Assembly: GCA_049324315.1 (NCBI GenBank)
Contig: JBMOKU010000032.1
Location: 206,413 to 270,412 of the forward strand
DNA: 64,000 nucleotides
DNA from: JBMOKU01 sp049324315
GTDB taxonomy: Bacteria > Bacillota > Clostridia > Peptostreptococcales > Thermotaleaceae
Reading direction: 5' to 3'
Shown here: positions 52,022 to 61,506 of the stretch, in pieces
Layout of the letters: the number at the start of each line of letters is the position of its first letter
Position numbering within the stretch: position 1 is the first letter of the stretch
Made by a program: the position numbers and the translations under genes
The notes under the pieces: model-generated
What the model was told of the DNA's origin: nothing
Database searches by the model: none
The model's input: only the letters and a program-made list of their open reading frames with translations

Positions 52022-54343
52022 TTACTTCGACAATTTAGCGTCTTTCTCCTTTAATGCCTTTAATATTTTTTCCGATGTAATTGGCAGAGAATTAATTCTT
52101 ATACCAATAGCATTATAAACAGCATTAGCAATGGCTGGAGCAGCCGGAACCATACAAGGCTCTCCGATTCCTCTCGCACCAAAGGGGCCCGTCTCCTCCG
52201 GATTTTCCACAAAGTTTACAATCATCCTAGGCATATCTCCAGCAGTCGGTATCTTGTAATCAACAAAACTTGCATTCTTTGGAATACCATCTTCAAGAAT
52301 CAATTCCTCAAAAATCGCTGACCCTAAGCCCTGTACAATAGCACCTTCAACCTGTGCCTCAATCAGCTTCGGATTAATCACTTTTCCCACGTCAAAACAA
52401 GATGCCACTTTTAAGACTTCTATCTTACCCGTTTCCGTATCGATCTCTATATCCACGCCTTGACAGCCGTAGGTCCAAAATGCTACGGGTTTTTCCCCCT
52501 GGCCTGTTTTCTTATCGGTATTCCTCACATTAGGAGGAATAAAAGCGCCTCTACCGATGATAGGCCCATGAATTCCAGAACCATCGGGCATAGATAATCC
52601 TAACGCCAGTTCCTTGATGCCGATTTTTTTGTCGGGATAGAGTTTAGAAACGATACATTCTCGATCCAGGATCAGATCTCTTTTGCTGATTCCAAGATGA
52701 ATCTGTGCCAGTTCCAGCAGCTGTTCTTTGATATCCTCGCAGGCTTTTATGACTGCATTTCCGGCACAATAGGTGATGCGGCTGGCCACTGTTTGCCATT
52801 CATAAGGTGTATAGTCTGTATCTCCTGTTTTGATGGTTATTTTATTGGGCGGTATGGTTAGTATTTCCGAAGCAATTTGTGTTAATGCCGTATCCGATCC
52901 TTGACCAATATCCTGGGCACTGACAAGCAAATGGGCAGTTCCATCCTCGTTGAGTTTGATGACAGCTGAAGATGCAACATTGTTGGGCATGGAAGGAGCC
53001 TTATAACCGCAAGCGATTCCTTTTCCTCTAACACGCTGAGGTTTCCTTGGTTCTTCTTTCTTATCCCATTCAATATTCCTCGCCACATCCTCAATACACT
53101 GCTGCAAACCGCATACATCTACGGTTTGCCCTGTGGCATTCTTGCCTCCAGGTCTTAAGCCATTGATTCTCCTTATCTCAATCGGATCCATCTCCAGCTT
53201 TTCAGCCAACATATCGATATTTTGCTCTATGGCAAAATGTATTTCTGACATCCCGAATCCTCTGTAGGGACCGCCTACAGGATGATTGGTATACACACAA
53301 ATGGAATCTGTCCAAACGTTTGGTATATCGTAAGGCCCTGTAGAAGCATATCCTCCGGCTCTTACAATATTGACGCCATATTCCGTATAAGCACCGCCAT
53401 CCCATATAAAGGTATTTTTCACCGCGGTGATTTTACCATCTCTATTGATTCCGGTCTTAATCGTTGCATGCATTCCTTGTCTCACAAAGCTGTTGACAAA
53501 TTCGTCCTCCCTTGAATAGGTAAGCTTCACAGGTCTTCCTTTTGTTCTCATGGCCAGGGGTATGACGATCCCTTCCAATGTCGTACCGGCTTTACCTCCG
53601 AACCCGCCGCCGACTGCCGGAGAGATAACGCGAACTTTATTAAGAGGCAGATCAAAAGCTACTGAAAGAGCTTGACGTACTGCATAGGGTGATTGACAGG
53701 AAGACCAAATCGTAAGGCTGCCCTCTAAGTCCATCTGGGCAATACTGCTGTGATTCTCTATGGGACAATGTTGTATATGAGGCACGAAAAAATTGTTTTC
53801 AACAACATAATCTGCCTCTTCAAAACCCTTTTCGATATCTCCTTTTCGTATCTTATAATGATTACTGATATTGGTTCCGGGTTCAGGAAAGAAAATCGGC
53901 CCCCATTTATATTGTTCCAGTTCAGGATGTACAAGAGGCGCATCCGGTTTCAATCCTTCCACTGCATTGGTAACAGCTGGCAGCACCTCATATTCTACTT
54001 CAATCAGCGCCGCGGCTTCCCGTGCTATTTCCTTGGTTTCTGCTGCCACAGCCGCCACAGCTTCACCGGCGTATCGTACCTTATCCGCTGCCAGAAAGGT
54101 TTTATCTTCAAGGTAGAGTCCCACCCGTTTTGATACATCCTTACCTGTAATAACAGCCTTTACCCCTTCCAGTTTCTCTGCCTTGCTCACATCGATCTTT
54201 AAAATCCTGGCATGGGGGTAAGGACTTCGCTTTACAGCGGCATAAAGCATTCCGAACAGTTTCATATCATCAACATATTTTAGTGACCCTGTAACCTTTT
54301 TGATACCGTCAACACGGCTTACATTGGTTCCAACATATTTCAT
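52022..54343 (-). CDS. Molybdenum hydroxylase large subunit (xanthine dehydrogenase family)
   Basis: 773 residues from the third in-frame ATG, chosen by spacing from GGGAGGG. The N-terminal 'a/b hammerhead' region is followed by molybdopterin-binding segments: VGGGFGGKAG, GGPYRGFGMSE and the late catalytic glutamate in ARGIGEPCMVPAAPA. It forms a three-gene set with the FAD and iron-sulfur subunits. In the context of NCS2 permeases and PucR regulators it probably hydroxylates a purine or pyrimidine ring; the exact substrate is not clear. Confidence 0.9.
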   Translation of the reverse strand: MKYVGTNVSRVDGIKKVTGSLKYVDDMKLFGMLYAAVKRSPYPHARILKIDVSKAEKLEGVKAVITGKDVSKRVGLYLEDKTFLAADKVRYAGEAVAAVAAETKEIAREAAALIEVEYEVLPAVTNAVEGLKPDAPLVHPELEQYKWGPIFFPEPGTNISNHYKIRKGDIEKGFEEADYVVENNFFVPHIQHCPIENHSSIAQMDLEGSLTIWSSCQSPYAVRQALSVAFDLPLNKVRVISPAVGGGFGGKAGTTLEGIVIPLAMRTKGRPVKLTYSREDEFVNSFVRQGMHATIKTGINRDGKITAVKNTFIWDGGAYTEYGVNIVRAGGYASTGPYDIPNVWTDSICVYTNHPVGGPYRGFGMSEIHFAIEQNIDMLAEKLEMDPIEIRRINGLRPGGKNATGQTVDVCGLQQCIEDVARNIEWDKKEEPRKPQRVRGKGIACGYKAPSMPNNVASSAVIKLNEDGTAHLLVSAQDIGQGSDTALTQIASEILTIPPNKITIKTGDTDYTPYEWQTVASRITYCAGNAVIKACEDIKEQLLELAQIHLGISKRDLILDRECIVSKLYPDKKIGIKELALGLSMPDGSGIHGPIIGRGAFIPPNVRNTDKKTGQGEKPVAFWTYGCQGVDIEIDTETGKIEVLKVASCFDVGKVINPKLIEAQVEGAIVQGLGSAIFEELILEDGIPKNASFVDYKIPTAGDMPRMIVNFVENPEETGPFGARGIGEPCMVPAAPAIANAVYNAIGIRINSLPITSEKILKALKEKDAKLSK

Positions 54344-54358
54344 GATCATCCCTCCCTT

Positions 54359-54838
54359 CTACTTTCCGGCATTCTTTTTTGATACATCCATGACCGCTTC
54401 AACGATCTTCTTATATCCCGTACAGCGGCACAGATTGCCGCTTATTGCCTTGATGACTTCATTTTCTGATGGTGTCGGATTATCTATCAATAACGCTTTT
54501 GCAGACATGATCATTCCTGGAGTACAATACCCGCATTGTAGGGCCGCATGATCAATAAATGCCTGCTGCAAGTCATCCAATTCCGTACCATTTGACAACC
54601 CTTCCACCGTTAGCACTTCTACACCATCAGCTTCTACCGCCAACATCAAACATGCATTGATGGGCTTTTTATTGACCAGTACTGTACAAGCACCACATTC
54701 GCCTGCACCGCATCCTTCCTTTGCTCCCGTTAGATCAAAATCTTCTCTCAGCATTTCCAATAAAGTTTTGTGGGGCTTTACAGCAGTCTTTACCGCTTCA
54801 TTGTTGAGTATAAAACGAATTTCATGTTTCATCATCAT
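54359..54838 (-). CDS. Molybdenum hydroxylase [2Fe-2S] subunit
   Basis: 159 residues. A plant-ferredoxin cluster motif is in GCGAGECGACTV, and the second cluster is in CGYCTPGM and CRCTGY. This is the standard small subunit of xanthine dehydrogenase-type enzymes; electrons pass through it to FAD. Several ATGs (54838-54832) follow GGGGAGGAG, and the first is used. It sits 11 bases after the FAD subunit gene. Confidence 0.93.
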   Translation of the reverse strand: MMMKHEIRFILNNEAVKTAVKPHKTLLEMLREDFDLTGAKEGCGAGECGACTVLVNKKPINACLMLAVEADGVEVLTVEGLSNGTELDDLQQAFIDHAALQCGYCTPGMIMSAKALLIDNPTPSENEVIKAISGNLCRCTGYKKIVEAVMDVSKKNAGK

Positions 54839-54848
54839 CTCTCCTCCC

Positions 54849-55688
54849 CTACTTCAGCATTTCCATCAAGCCGCGCTTAACCAATACTTTCACCATCTCT
54901 TCCCGATATTCCTTTGATGCTCTGACATCACTGATAGGCGCTGTTTCACTGAAGGCTATTTCTGCTGCCTGGCCGATGATCTCGTTATTTAACATTTTTC
55001 CTTCGAGAAATGCTTCTGTTTTCCACGCTCTAACCGGTGTCGGCGCCACAGACCCCAGTGCTATGCGAATACTTCCATCTACCCTTGCAACAGAGGCACA
55101 TACAGTAGAAAGGTCTACTTCATCTCTTCTTGCATGCTTCTGGTAAATGCCGTAAACGTTTTCCTTATAATTAGGAATCCTAACACCTGTTACAATGTCT
55201 CCGACCTCTAAACAGGTTTTTCTTACCCAAACAAAAAAGTCGTGGATCGACACTTCTCTTTCTCCCTTAGGTCCAACGATCTCTACAACAGCATCCAACA
55301 CCAGTAAAGCCGTAGCTGTATCAGCTAAGGGAGATGCATTGGTTATGTTGCCAACCATGGTGGCTCGGTTCCTCACCTGGCATGATCCGACGGTATGGCT
55401 GGCTTCTGCTAGAATTCTATACTTTTCCAAGAGTATAGGATGTTGGGCCATTTGATTCAGATTGACACATGCACCAATGATTAAACCGGAATCCAAATCA
55501 AAAGATATTTCATCAAGTCCCTTGATTCCTTTTATATCTATGACCGCCTTAGGATGGCTGATACCATCATGCATTCTGACAATAAGGTCTGTTCCCCCAT
55601 TTAAGATACTGGCTTCTCCTTGATACTTACATAACAAATCACTGGCTTCCTGTAATGTCGCTGGTTTAAAATATTCGAATCTTTTCAT
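54849..55688 (-). CDS. Molybdenum hydroxylase FAD-binding subunit
   Basis: 279 residues from the ATG at 55688 (GGAGGTGGG). FAD-binding elements are in ILNGGTDLIVRMHDG and GNITNASPLADTATALLVLDA. This is the medium subunit, first gene of the operon FAD, Fe-S, molybdopterin subunits, then NCS2 permease. Likely regulation is by one of the PucR proteins. Confidence 0.92.
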   Translation of the reverse strand: MKRFEYFKPATLQEASDLLCKYQGEASILNGGTDLIVRMHDGISHPKAVIDIKGIKGLDEISFDLDSGLIIGACVNLNQMAQHPILLEKYRILAEASHTVGSCQVRNRATMVGNITNASPLADTATALLVLDAVVEIVGPKGEREVSIHDFFVWVRKTCLEVGDIVTGVRIPNYKENVYGIYQKHARRDEVDLSTVCASVARVDGSIRIALGSVAPTPVRAWKTEAFLEGKMLNNEIIGQAAEIAFSETAPISDVRASKEYREEMVKVLVKRGLMEMLK

Positions 55689-56360
55689 GACTCCCACCTC
55701 CGAAATCCCCTTCTCTTCATATTTACCCGCTTGTGTGATCAACCGTACATCATTCAACGTTCACTTTCAATAAATGAATCAATATTTCAAAAATTCTGTA
55801 TAAAAAATTTTTTACCTTTATCGTTGAACACCAATTTTTCATTGTGTTTTCTTACATCTTTCGTAAATCTTGTACAATAAGAAGTTTTCTCCGGGTGGCT
55901 GTAGGCAGCCACCTCTACTCGAACTGTCTCCATGGCTCACCTGCTTTGTGACTGACTGTGGTATACTTGGTGTTATTTATATACTATATATCTATTTTGT
56001 TATTTAGAAGTTTTTGCCTTTATTCCTTTGTGAAATCTTCATAAATTTATTGCACTTTTTTTATGGATTTTTTCACTTACAGCAGCTTGCTTTCACGATC
56101 TTGAGACAAGGCTGGCGAACAGTATTCGCCCCTACAGGTGTGTTATCAACGGAAATTTTGCTTAAACTTCTTAATGATAAAAAAAGATGCCCGTGTTTCA
56201 TTACTATTCTCCTTAGTTTTTTGAAACAATGGCATCTGTTTTTTATTCATTACGTTCATATGAAATTGTGACTTTATCTGAAATGAGTAGCTTTATTTTG
56301 AATATATATACCTCTTAGTTTGATTCTATACAATTCGTATTCTTTTGTCAAACCCTTTGA
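55689..56360. other. Long intergenic region with degenerate repeat B
   Basis: No gene is supported. At about 55893-55960 is a degenerate copy of repeat B (CTCGAACTGTCTCCATGG, then CTTTGTGACTGACTG), whose flank to about 56003 matches the right flank of copy 3. A palindrome GGTGGCTGTAGGCAGCCACC precedes it at about 55893. A further short CCCCTACAGG-type fragment lies near 56130. The promoter of the hydroxylase operon must lie here but is not clearly recognisable. Confidence 0.5.
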
Positions 56361-58031
56361 TTATTCAGCAGACTGCCTTAGTATATTCATGATTTTAAGG
56401 GCTGTCTCCAAGTTGAATCGTTCCTCTGCATTGTCGACACGCATACCGGTGATCTCTTGGATACGCTGGATTCTGTACAATACAGTATTGTAATGGGTAT
56501 ACATAATCTCAGACATTCTTTTCAAATTACCATTGGTCTCAAAATATATTTGCAATGTTTTCACCAATTCTGTATTCTTGGTTCTATCATATTCTACAAG
56601 ATCTTCTAATACTTCTTTATAGAATTTTATTAGTTCTTCCTTTAGATGGTCCTGACAAAATATCTTGTATATTCCTAACTCGTCGAAAATAACAATCTTC
56701 TCTTTTTTAAACAGATAACCTGATTCAATAATTTTATCTGCATCCTGCATGCTTTTATAAACATTCTCCAAGCCTTTATAGGGTCTACCAATACCAATCA
56801 GCACATACTCTTCGGAGAAAAATTCCTTTACAACTTGAAGAATTTGTTGTCCAAACTCCTTTGCCTTCTTATGGGCTTCCTTTTCAGAATGCCAGGTGGT
56901 CAAGATAGATATTTTATCATCTTTGTTAATCACCAGACCATTCCATTCAAACTGTTGAAATTGTCTTTCCAGAGCCATGGTTAATCGATTCTTTGCTTCT
57001 GTAAAGGCCAGCTCTTTTTTACTTTTACCAAAAGGATTCTTCATAGAAACATTATTAACCGTATAGTAGGCGTCTTCTTCCAGTTTGTATATATTGGCTC
57101 TTCCAATCGCTGCTTGTTTCCTTTTTATATCTGCCGTAATCAGACTCTCAAAAAATTCAACTTTATACCGATGCTCGACTTCATAAACGGAACTCTTTCT
57201 TAAAAATTCAAGGGCAATAATTGTCGAAGCTGTTTCCAATGCGACTCTATCCACATTGCATATTTCCCTGTTTTGTGCCCATGTCAAAATATGGCCGAAG
57301 ACGTTTCCTTTGACAATAATGGGTATGATGATTTTTTTTATCGTGCCCTCTTCCCACTGATCATTTCTTTCTGTGGTAATATCAATCCTTTTGTGCTCGT
57401 TATGACTTTCAAAGAAAATCTTGCACTTTTCCACCAAGTTCCGATAATCACATTTTTCAGCTTTATCTATATCATAAATATATTGATCAAAATAATGATC
57501 TCGAATAACAATAGGATTTTGTATCGTTTGTTTTAATGTCTTAATAATCTGCCTTACACTGCCTCCTCGGAGTACAACGCCCATTAAATCACTATGCACC
57601 CTTTCTACTTTCTGCAGCACGGCCACTTGGTTATTGAATATCTCTCTAAATATAGGGGTCATGATCTCAGTAAAAGCTGTTGCATAATACAAATCAATAA
57701 TTGGAAAATTCAAAGCGTCAGCCAGATCAATAACCTCTTTAGATAGCCCGTCAATATAAGGGTATATTTTGATTCCTATACCCGCCAATTTCTTTTTGCT
57801 GGATTCCATGATAAGTCTTTTTTGACTTTCAATATCGTCTTTTTTAAAAGAATATGCTGTTGTCAGCAATAGCTCTCCTTCGCTAACCCAGTCCAGTGCA
57901 TCAGGATCTGCCATGATATTTACTCTGGTAATAACACTGTCAATTCCATTATGTCCTGCGATGATTTTACTTTTTTCAAGACATTCCATCTCAAGGGCTT
58001 GTCTTACCGTGATTCCGCTTTCTCTTAACAT
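56361..58031 (-). CDS. PucR-family transcriptional regulator (paralogue)
   Basis: 556 residues with the same architecture as the protein at 42037: PucR domain (DALDWVSEGELLLTTAYSF), central GGDEF-like segment (YVLIGIGRPYKGL) and C-terminal helix-turn-helix (LVKTLQIYFETNGNLKRMSE, then MYTHYNTVLYRIQRIQEITG). Similarity to the other copy extends throughout. It stands upstream of the hydroxylase-permease operon and divergent from the phosphoglycerate mutase gene, so it may govern nucleobase uptake and oxidation. Confidence 0.88.
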   Translation of the reverse strand: MLRESGITVRQALEMECLEKSKIIAGHNGIDSVITRVNIMADPDALDWVSEGELLLTTAYSFKKDDIESQKRLIMESSKKKLAGIGIKIYPYIDGLSKEVIDLADALNFPIIDLYYATAFTEIMTPIFREIFNNQVAVLQKVERVHSDLMGVVLRGGSVRQIIKTLKQTIQNPIVIRDHYFDQYIYDIDKAEKCDYRNLVEKCKIFFESHNEHKRIDITTERNDQWEEGTIKKIIIPIIVKGNVFGHILTWAQNREICNVDRVALETASTIIALEFLRKSSVYEVEHRYKVEFFESLITADIKRKQAAIGRANIYKLEEDAYYTVNNVSMKNPFGKSKKELAFTEAKNRLTMALERQFQQFEWNGLVINKDDKISILTTWHSEKEAHKKAKEFGQQILQVVKEFFSEEYVLIGIGRPYKGLENVYKSMQDADKIIESGYLFKKEKIVIFDELGIYKIFCQDHLKEELIKFYKEVLEDLVEYDRTKNTELVKTLQIYFETNGNLKRMSEIMYTHYNTVLYRIQRIQEITGMRVDNAEERFNLETALKIMNILRQSAE

Positions 58032-58075
58032 ACCTTCACACCCCGACTGTTTTGATGTTTTTCGGCTATCTTTTA

Positions 58076-58190
58076 ATAAAAAAGTCTTCCACTGAAAGAT
58101 TTATAAGGAAGTCTTTTTTGAAACACATAACGGAAATTATGCGGTTATCCACAGTTTTCAAATGTTCATAATCTCCTATGTGTTATAAAA
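58076..58190. repeat. Repeat family C, copy 3
   Basis: AAAAAAGTCTTCC with GAAGTCTTTTTT, then a stem from AACACATAACGGAAATTATG to CATAATCTCCTATGTGTT. It lies upstream of both flanking genes, so it is not serving as a gene terminator here. The rest of the gap (58191-58545) has no recognisable gene. Confidence 0.75.
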
Positions 58191-58545
58191 ATTCTAAATA
58201 ATCTTCTAAAATCCTGCCTGTATTCGATAATTTCTTACAATACAATATTTAACTTTCTTCTACAGCATGTTGAAAATATTTTACTTTCGTGGCGTTGTAT
58301 AATCACTCCTTTTACGACAAGATGTCCCTTATTCCCTTTAAAGATGCACCGACAGCAAATTTCCCGGGAAATAGACAGGTTTCATTCCATCATTCCGTAT
58401 TTTATTATCGAAAGTATGTTATAGAATTATTATTTCTGTGAAAAGCTAATCATTATGAAAAGTTATCCATCCATTATAAGGGTATCTGTTATGTCGTCCC
58501 AGCTAAAATACATGTTTTGAAAATATTCTATGCAGAGGTGATACG

Positions 58546-59763
58546 ATGAATTATGAGCAAATTCTTCATCAAACGATTAAAAAAAATAATTCTAAGATTG
58601 TTTTGCTGGTCATGGACGGATTGGGCGATATTCGAAGTAACAAATTTGGTTTGAAAACTCCGCTAGAGTCCGCCCACACACCAAACCTTGATGCTTTAGC
58701 CTCATCTTCTGTGGTTGGCCGATCTCACCCTATTTTACCCGGTATAACCCCTGGTAGTGGACCAGGTCACTTGGGACTCTTTGGTTACGATCCTATGAAT
58801 ATCACCATAGGAAGAGGAGTACTAGAAGCTGTCGGTATAGGTTTCGAGTTACAGAATGGCGACGTGGCCGCCCGATGCAACTTTGCTACTATGAATGATA
58901 AAGGCCTGATTACGGATCGCCGTGCAGGAAGAATCCCAACAGAAAAGACCATGGAATTGTGTAATAAGTTGAAACAAATCGGTAAGATAGACGATGTAGA
59001 AATCATTATCGAACCCGGCAAAGGCCATCGTTTTGTTACTGTTTTTCGCAGTAAATCCCGGGAACTGGGTGCTTTAGTCAATGATACAGATCCCCTGGGA
59101 GAAGGTAGAGCCCCCCTTGAAGCAAAGGGACATAATGAAAATTCACAATTTCTGGCATCCGTCATCAATCAATTTGTCAAGCAAGGATACGACCTGTTAA
59201 AAGACCAATCTCCTGCGAATGCCTTTTTATTGAGAGGAATTGCTTCCAGACCCAAATTACCCTCTATGCGGGATAAATATCTTTTAGAGTGTGCAGCCAT
59301 TGCTACTTACCCTATGTATAGAGGAATCTCATCTTTATTAGGTATGTATCTGCTTCCTGCACCGGATTCTATCGAAGGATTATTTGAAACCTATGTCAAT
59401 TATAGAAATAAATATGACTTTTTCTTTATCCATGTCAAAGGAACAGATCAAGCCGGAGAAGATGGAGATTTTGAATCAAAAGTGAGCTGCATTGAAAAGG
59501 TCGATAAAGCCCTTCCCATTTTGTTGGAGCATAAACCGGATGTTTTAGCGATTACTAGCGATCACTCTTCCCCATGCGCTATGCGTTCCCACTCATGGCA
59601 CCCTGTTCCGCTCCTTATTCACAGCGAGTTTGCAGGAGTAGATGACGTGAAGGTCTTCCACGAAAATGCTTGTAATACAGGAGGGTTAGGATTTATAGAA
59701 AGCAAGTACTTGATGGGACTTCTGTTATCCTGCGCAAAAAGACTGGATAAATTCGGAGCATAA
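58546..59763 (+). CDS. Cofactor-independent phosphoglycerate mutase, archaeal-type (ApgM)
   Basis: 405 residues of the alkaline-phosphatase-like superfamily in the aPGAM/ApgM branch. Landmarks are the metal-binding VMDGLGDI near residue 24, TPNLDALA, the catalytic serine region PGSGPGHLGLFGYDP and late ITSDHSSP and SHSWHPVPLLI. It normally interconverts 3- and 2-phosphoglycerate, but homologues act on other phosphates. AGAGGTG precedes the ATG. It is the first of two plus-strand genes ahead of a nucleobase permease. Confidence 0.88.
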   Translation: MNYEQILHQTIKKNNSKIVLLVMDGLGDIRSNKFGLKTPLESAHTPNLDALASSSVVGRSHPILPGITPGSGPGHLGLFGYDPMNITIGRGVLEAVGIGFELQNGDVAARCNFATMNDKGLITDRRAGRIPTEKTMELCNKLKQIGKIDDVEIIIEPGKGHRFVTVFRSKSRELGALVNDTDPLGEGRAPLEAKGHNENSQFLASVINQFVKQGYDLLKDQSPANAFLLRGIASRPKLPSMRDKYLLECAAIATYPMYRGISSLLGMYLLPAPDSIEGLFETYVNYRNKYDFFFIHVKGTDQAGEDGDFESKVSCIEKVDKALPILLEHKPDVLAITSDHSSPCAMRSHSWHPVPLLIHSEFAGVDDVKVFHENACNTGGLGFIESKYLMGLLLSCAKRLDKFGA

Positions 59764-59794
59764 AAGCAGCCAAGCAATTAGCTTTGCTGCTTTT
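59762..59794 (+). terminator. Terminator after ApgM gene
   Basis: AAAAGCAGC...AAGC pairs with GCTTTGCTGCTTTT, directly after the stop codon, ending in TTTTGTTAT. Confidence 0.8.
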
Positions 59795-60025
59795 GTTATA
59801 GCTTATAGACTTTATATTTTTAATATTTTGAATCATTTGTATAATTTTTACACATGTCTTCCCTTGTCTTTCCACTCTTTATTCAATTAAAACGCCAAAC
59901 TTCTTTCTTTTTCTCCATATTTAACCTGAAATTTACTGTAAAAAAGCTACAAAGGAACATCTCCCACTTATATATAACATAAGGATTCAGATAATAATTT
60001 AATTTCAAAAGGAGGTTGTATTCCA

Positions 60026-61345
60026 ATGGAAAGTGTACAAAAAGTAAGAACGACTTCAGAAATCCTCTACAAAATCGAGGATACGCCCCCATTGCATCTA
60101 AGCATTGTTTTGGCCCTTCAGCATATCATGGCCGCTTTTGGCGGTATTGTAGCAGTTCCTTTGGTTGTAGGCGGTGTTTTAGGGTTGCCTATTGCGGATT
60201 TAGCATATCTCGTCAGCGCAGCGATCTTCATGGCGGGTGTCACCACTTGGCTGCAAGCTAAAGGTATTTGGAAAATCGGTGCTAGGGTTCCATGTGTCAT
60301 GGGTACAGATTTTACTTTTGTAGGTCCATCCATTGCAGTCGGTTCATCATTGGGTCTTCCGGGAATATTTGGCGCAACCATCATGGGTTCTTTCATTGAA
60401 ATTGTATTGAGCAGATTCATTAAACCTTTAAGAAGATTTTTCCCGCCCGTTGTAACAGGTACAGTTGTAACACTGATAGGTCTAACTTTGCTTCCCGTCT
60501 CTATAGACTGGGCAGCTGGAGGATTCGGGGCTGCGGATTATGGCAGTTTGCTTAATGTGAGCATTGCTATGAGCGTTATGATCGTTACCATGCTTTTAAA
60601 TCGGTACGGTAAAGGAATTATAAGCTCCGCAGCTGTTATTATTGGTCTTATCTTTGGATATATTATTAGTTTTCCTTTAGGACTATTAGATTTCCAACCT
60701 GTCAAAGATGCTGCATGGCTGGCCTTACCTACCCCATTTAAATATGGTGTAACCTTCAGCCTAGCTGCTCTGATTCCTTTTATTACTGCATATCTGGTAA
60801 CCACCATTGAAACCGTAGGATGTCTCATGGCTGTAGGAGAAGCGTCCGGCCGAGAGCTAACTGATGATGAGATCTCAGCCGGAATACTCTGCGATGGCGT
60901 AGGCAGTTTTCTCGCCGGTTTCTTTAATGCAGGCCCAAATACTTCCTTTAGTCAGAATGTTGGCCTTATCCCGTTGACAAAAGTAGCCAGTAGGTTCGTT
61001 GTTACCATAGCAGGTATTATTCTTGTCCTTCTGGGTATTTTCCCAAAATTTGGTGCACTCATTGCCATTATGCCTAATCCGGTTTTGGGTGGCGGCGGGA
61101 TTATCATGTTCGGCATGGTTGCTTCAGCAGGTATCAAAACCTTGAAGGATGTTCCATTAAATAATCGTAATATGCTGATTCTAGCCATATCATTAGGTCT
61201 TGGTCTAGGCGTAACCGTTCGTCCAGATTTTCTTCAAAATCTCCCTGGATTCTTAAAAAGCTTGTTCTCTTCCGGTATTAGTGCCGGTACTGTTACGGCT
61301 CTCCTGCTAAATGTCTTATTAAAGGAAGAATATGTGCAAGAATAA
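60026..61345 (+). CDS. NCS2-family xanthine/uric acid permease
   Basis: 439 residues. About 12 to 14 hydrophobic segments, with family motifs VLALQHIMAAFGGIVAVPL, ETVGCLMAVGEASGRE and FFNAGPNTSFSQNVGLI. These features suit the xanthine/urate branch better than the uracil branch. AAAGGAGG precedes the ATG. Together with the permease at 50650 it gives the strain two different nucleobase carriers around the molybdenum hydroxylase and the ureide-type enzymes. Confidence 0.87.
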   Translation: MESVQKVRTTSEILYKIEDTPPLHLSIVLALQHIMAAFGGIVAVPLVVGGVLGLPIADLAYLVSAAIFMAGVTTWLQAKGIWKIGARVPCVMGTDFTFVGPSIAVGSSLGLPGIFGATIMGSFIEIVLSRFIKPLRRFFPPVVTGTVVTLIGLTLLPVSIDWAAGGFGAADYGSLLNVSIAMSVMIVTMLLNRYGKGIISSAAVIIGLIFGYIISFPLGLLDFQPVKDAAWLALPTPFKYGVTFSLAALIPFITAYLVTTIETVGCLMAVGEASGRELTDDEISAGILCDGVGSFLAGFFNAGPNTSFSQNVGLIPLTKVASRFVVTIAGIILVLLGIFPKFGALIAIMPNPVLGGGGIIMFGMVASAGIKTLKDVPLNNRNMLILAISLGLGLGVTVRPDFLQNLPGFLKSLFSSGISAGTVTALLLNVLLKEEYVQE

Positions 61346-61394
61346 AATTGAACTTCAAAACAAGCCAGTAATATAGGTTTACGCCTTTAAAATG

Positions 61395-61440
61395 GCATTT
61401 GATCCTGCGGGACGGCACAGAGACCGTCCCCTACAACAGA
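61395..61440. repeat. Short CCCTACAA-type palindrome
   Basis: GGGACGGCACAGAGACCGTCCC, then CTACAACAG. It is related in style to the elements at 21218 and 40738 but much shorter, between the permease and the aminopeptidase. Confidence 0.45.
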
Positions 61441-61479
61441 AAATATCTTTCTATTTAAAAAGTATAGATTTATATGAAT

Positions 61480-61506
61480 AAAAGTCAAGCAAATGCTTGA
61501 CTTTTA
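61480..61506 (-). terminator. Terminator overlapping the aminopeptidase stop codon
   Basis: AAAAGTCAAGCA with TGCTTGACTTTT and a two- to three-base loop; the stop codon is in the left arm on the minus strand. Confidence 0.8.

Noticed and set aside
58145..58153. TTATCCACA, a perfect DnaA box
   Set aside because: Single copy within repeat C; no cluster of boxes and no origin genes, so not an origin.
59850..60025. Purine riboswitch in front of the xanthine-type permease
   Set aside because: The leader lacks the conserved junction and loop sequences of that class.
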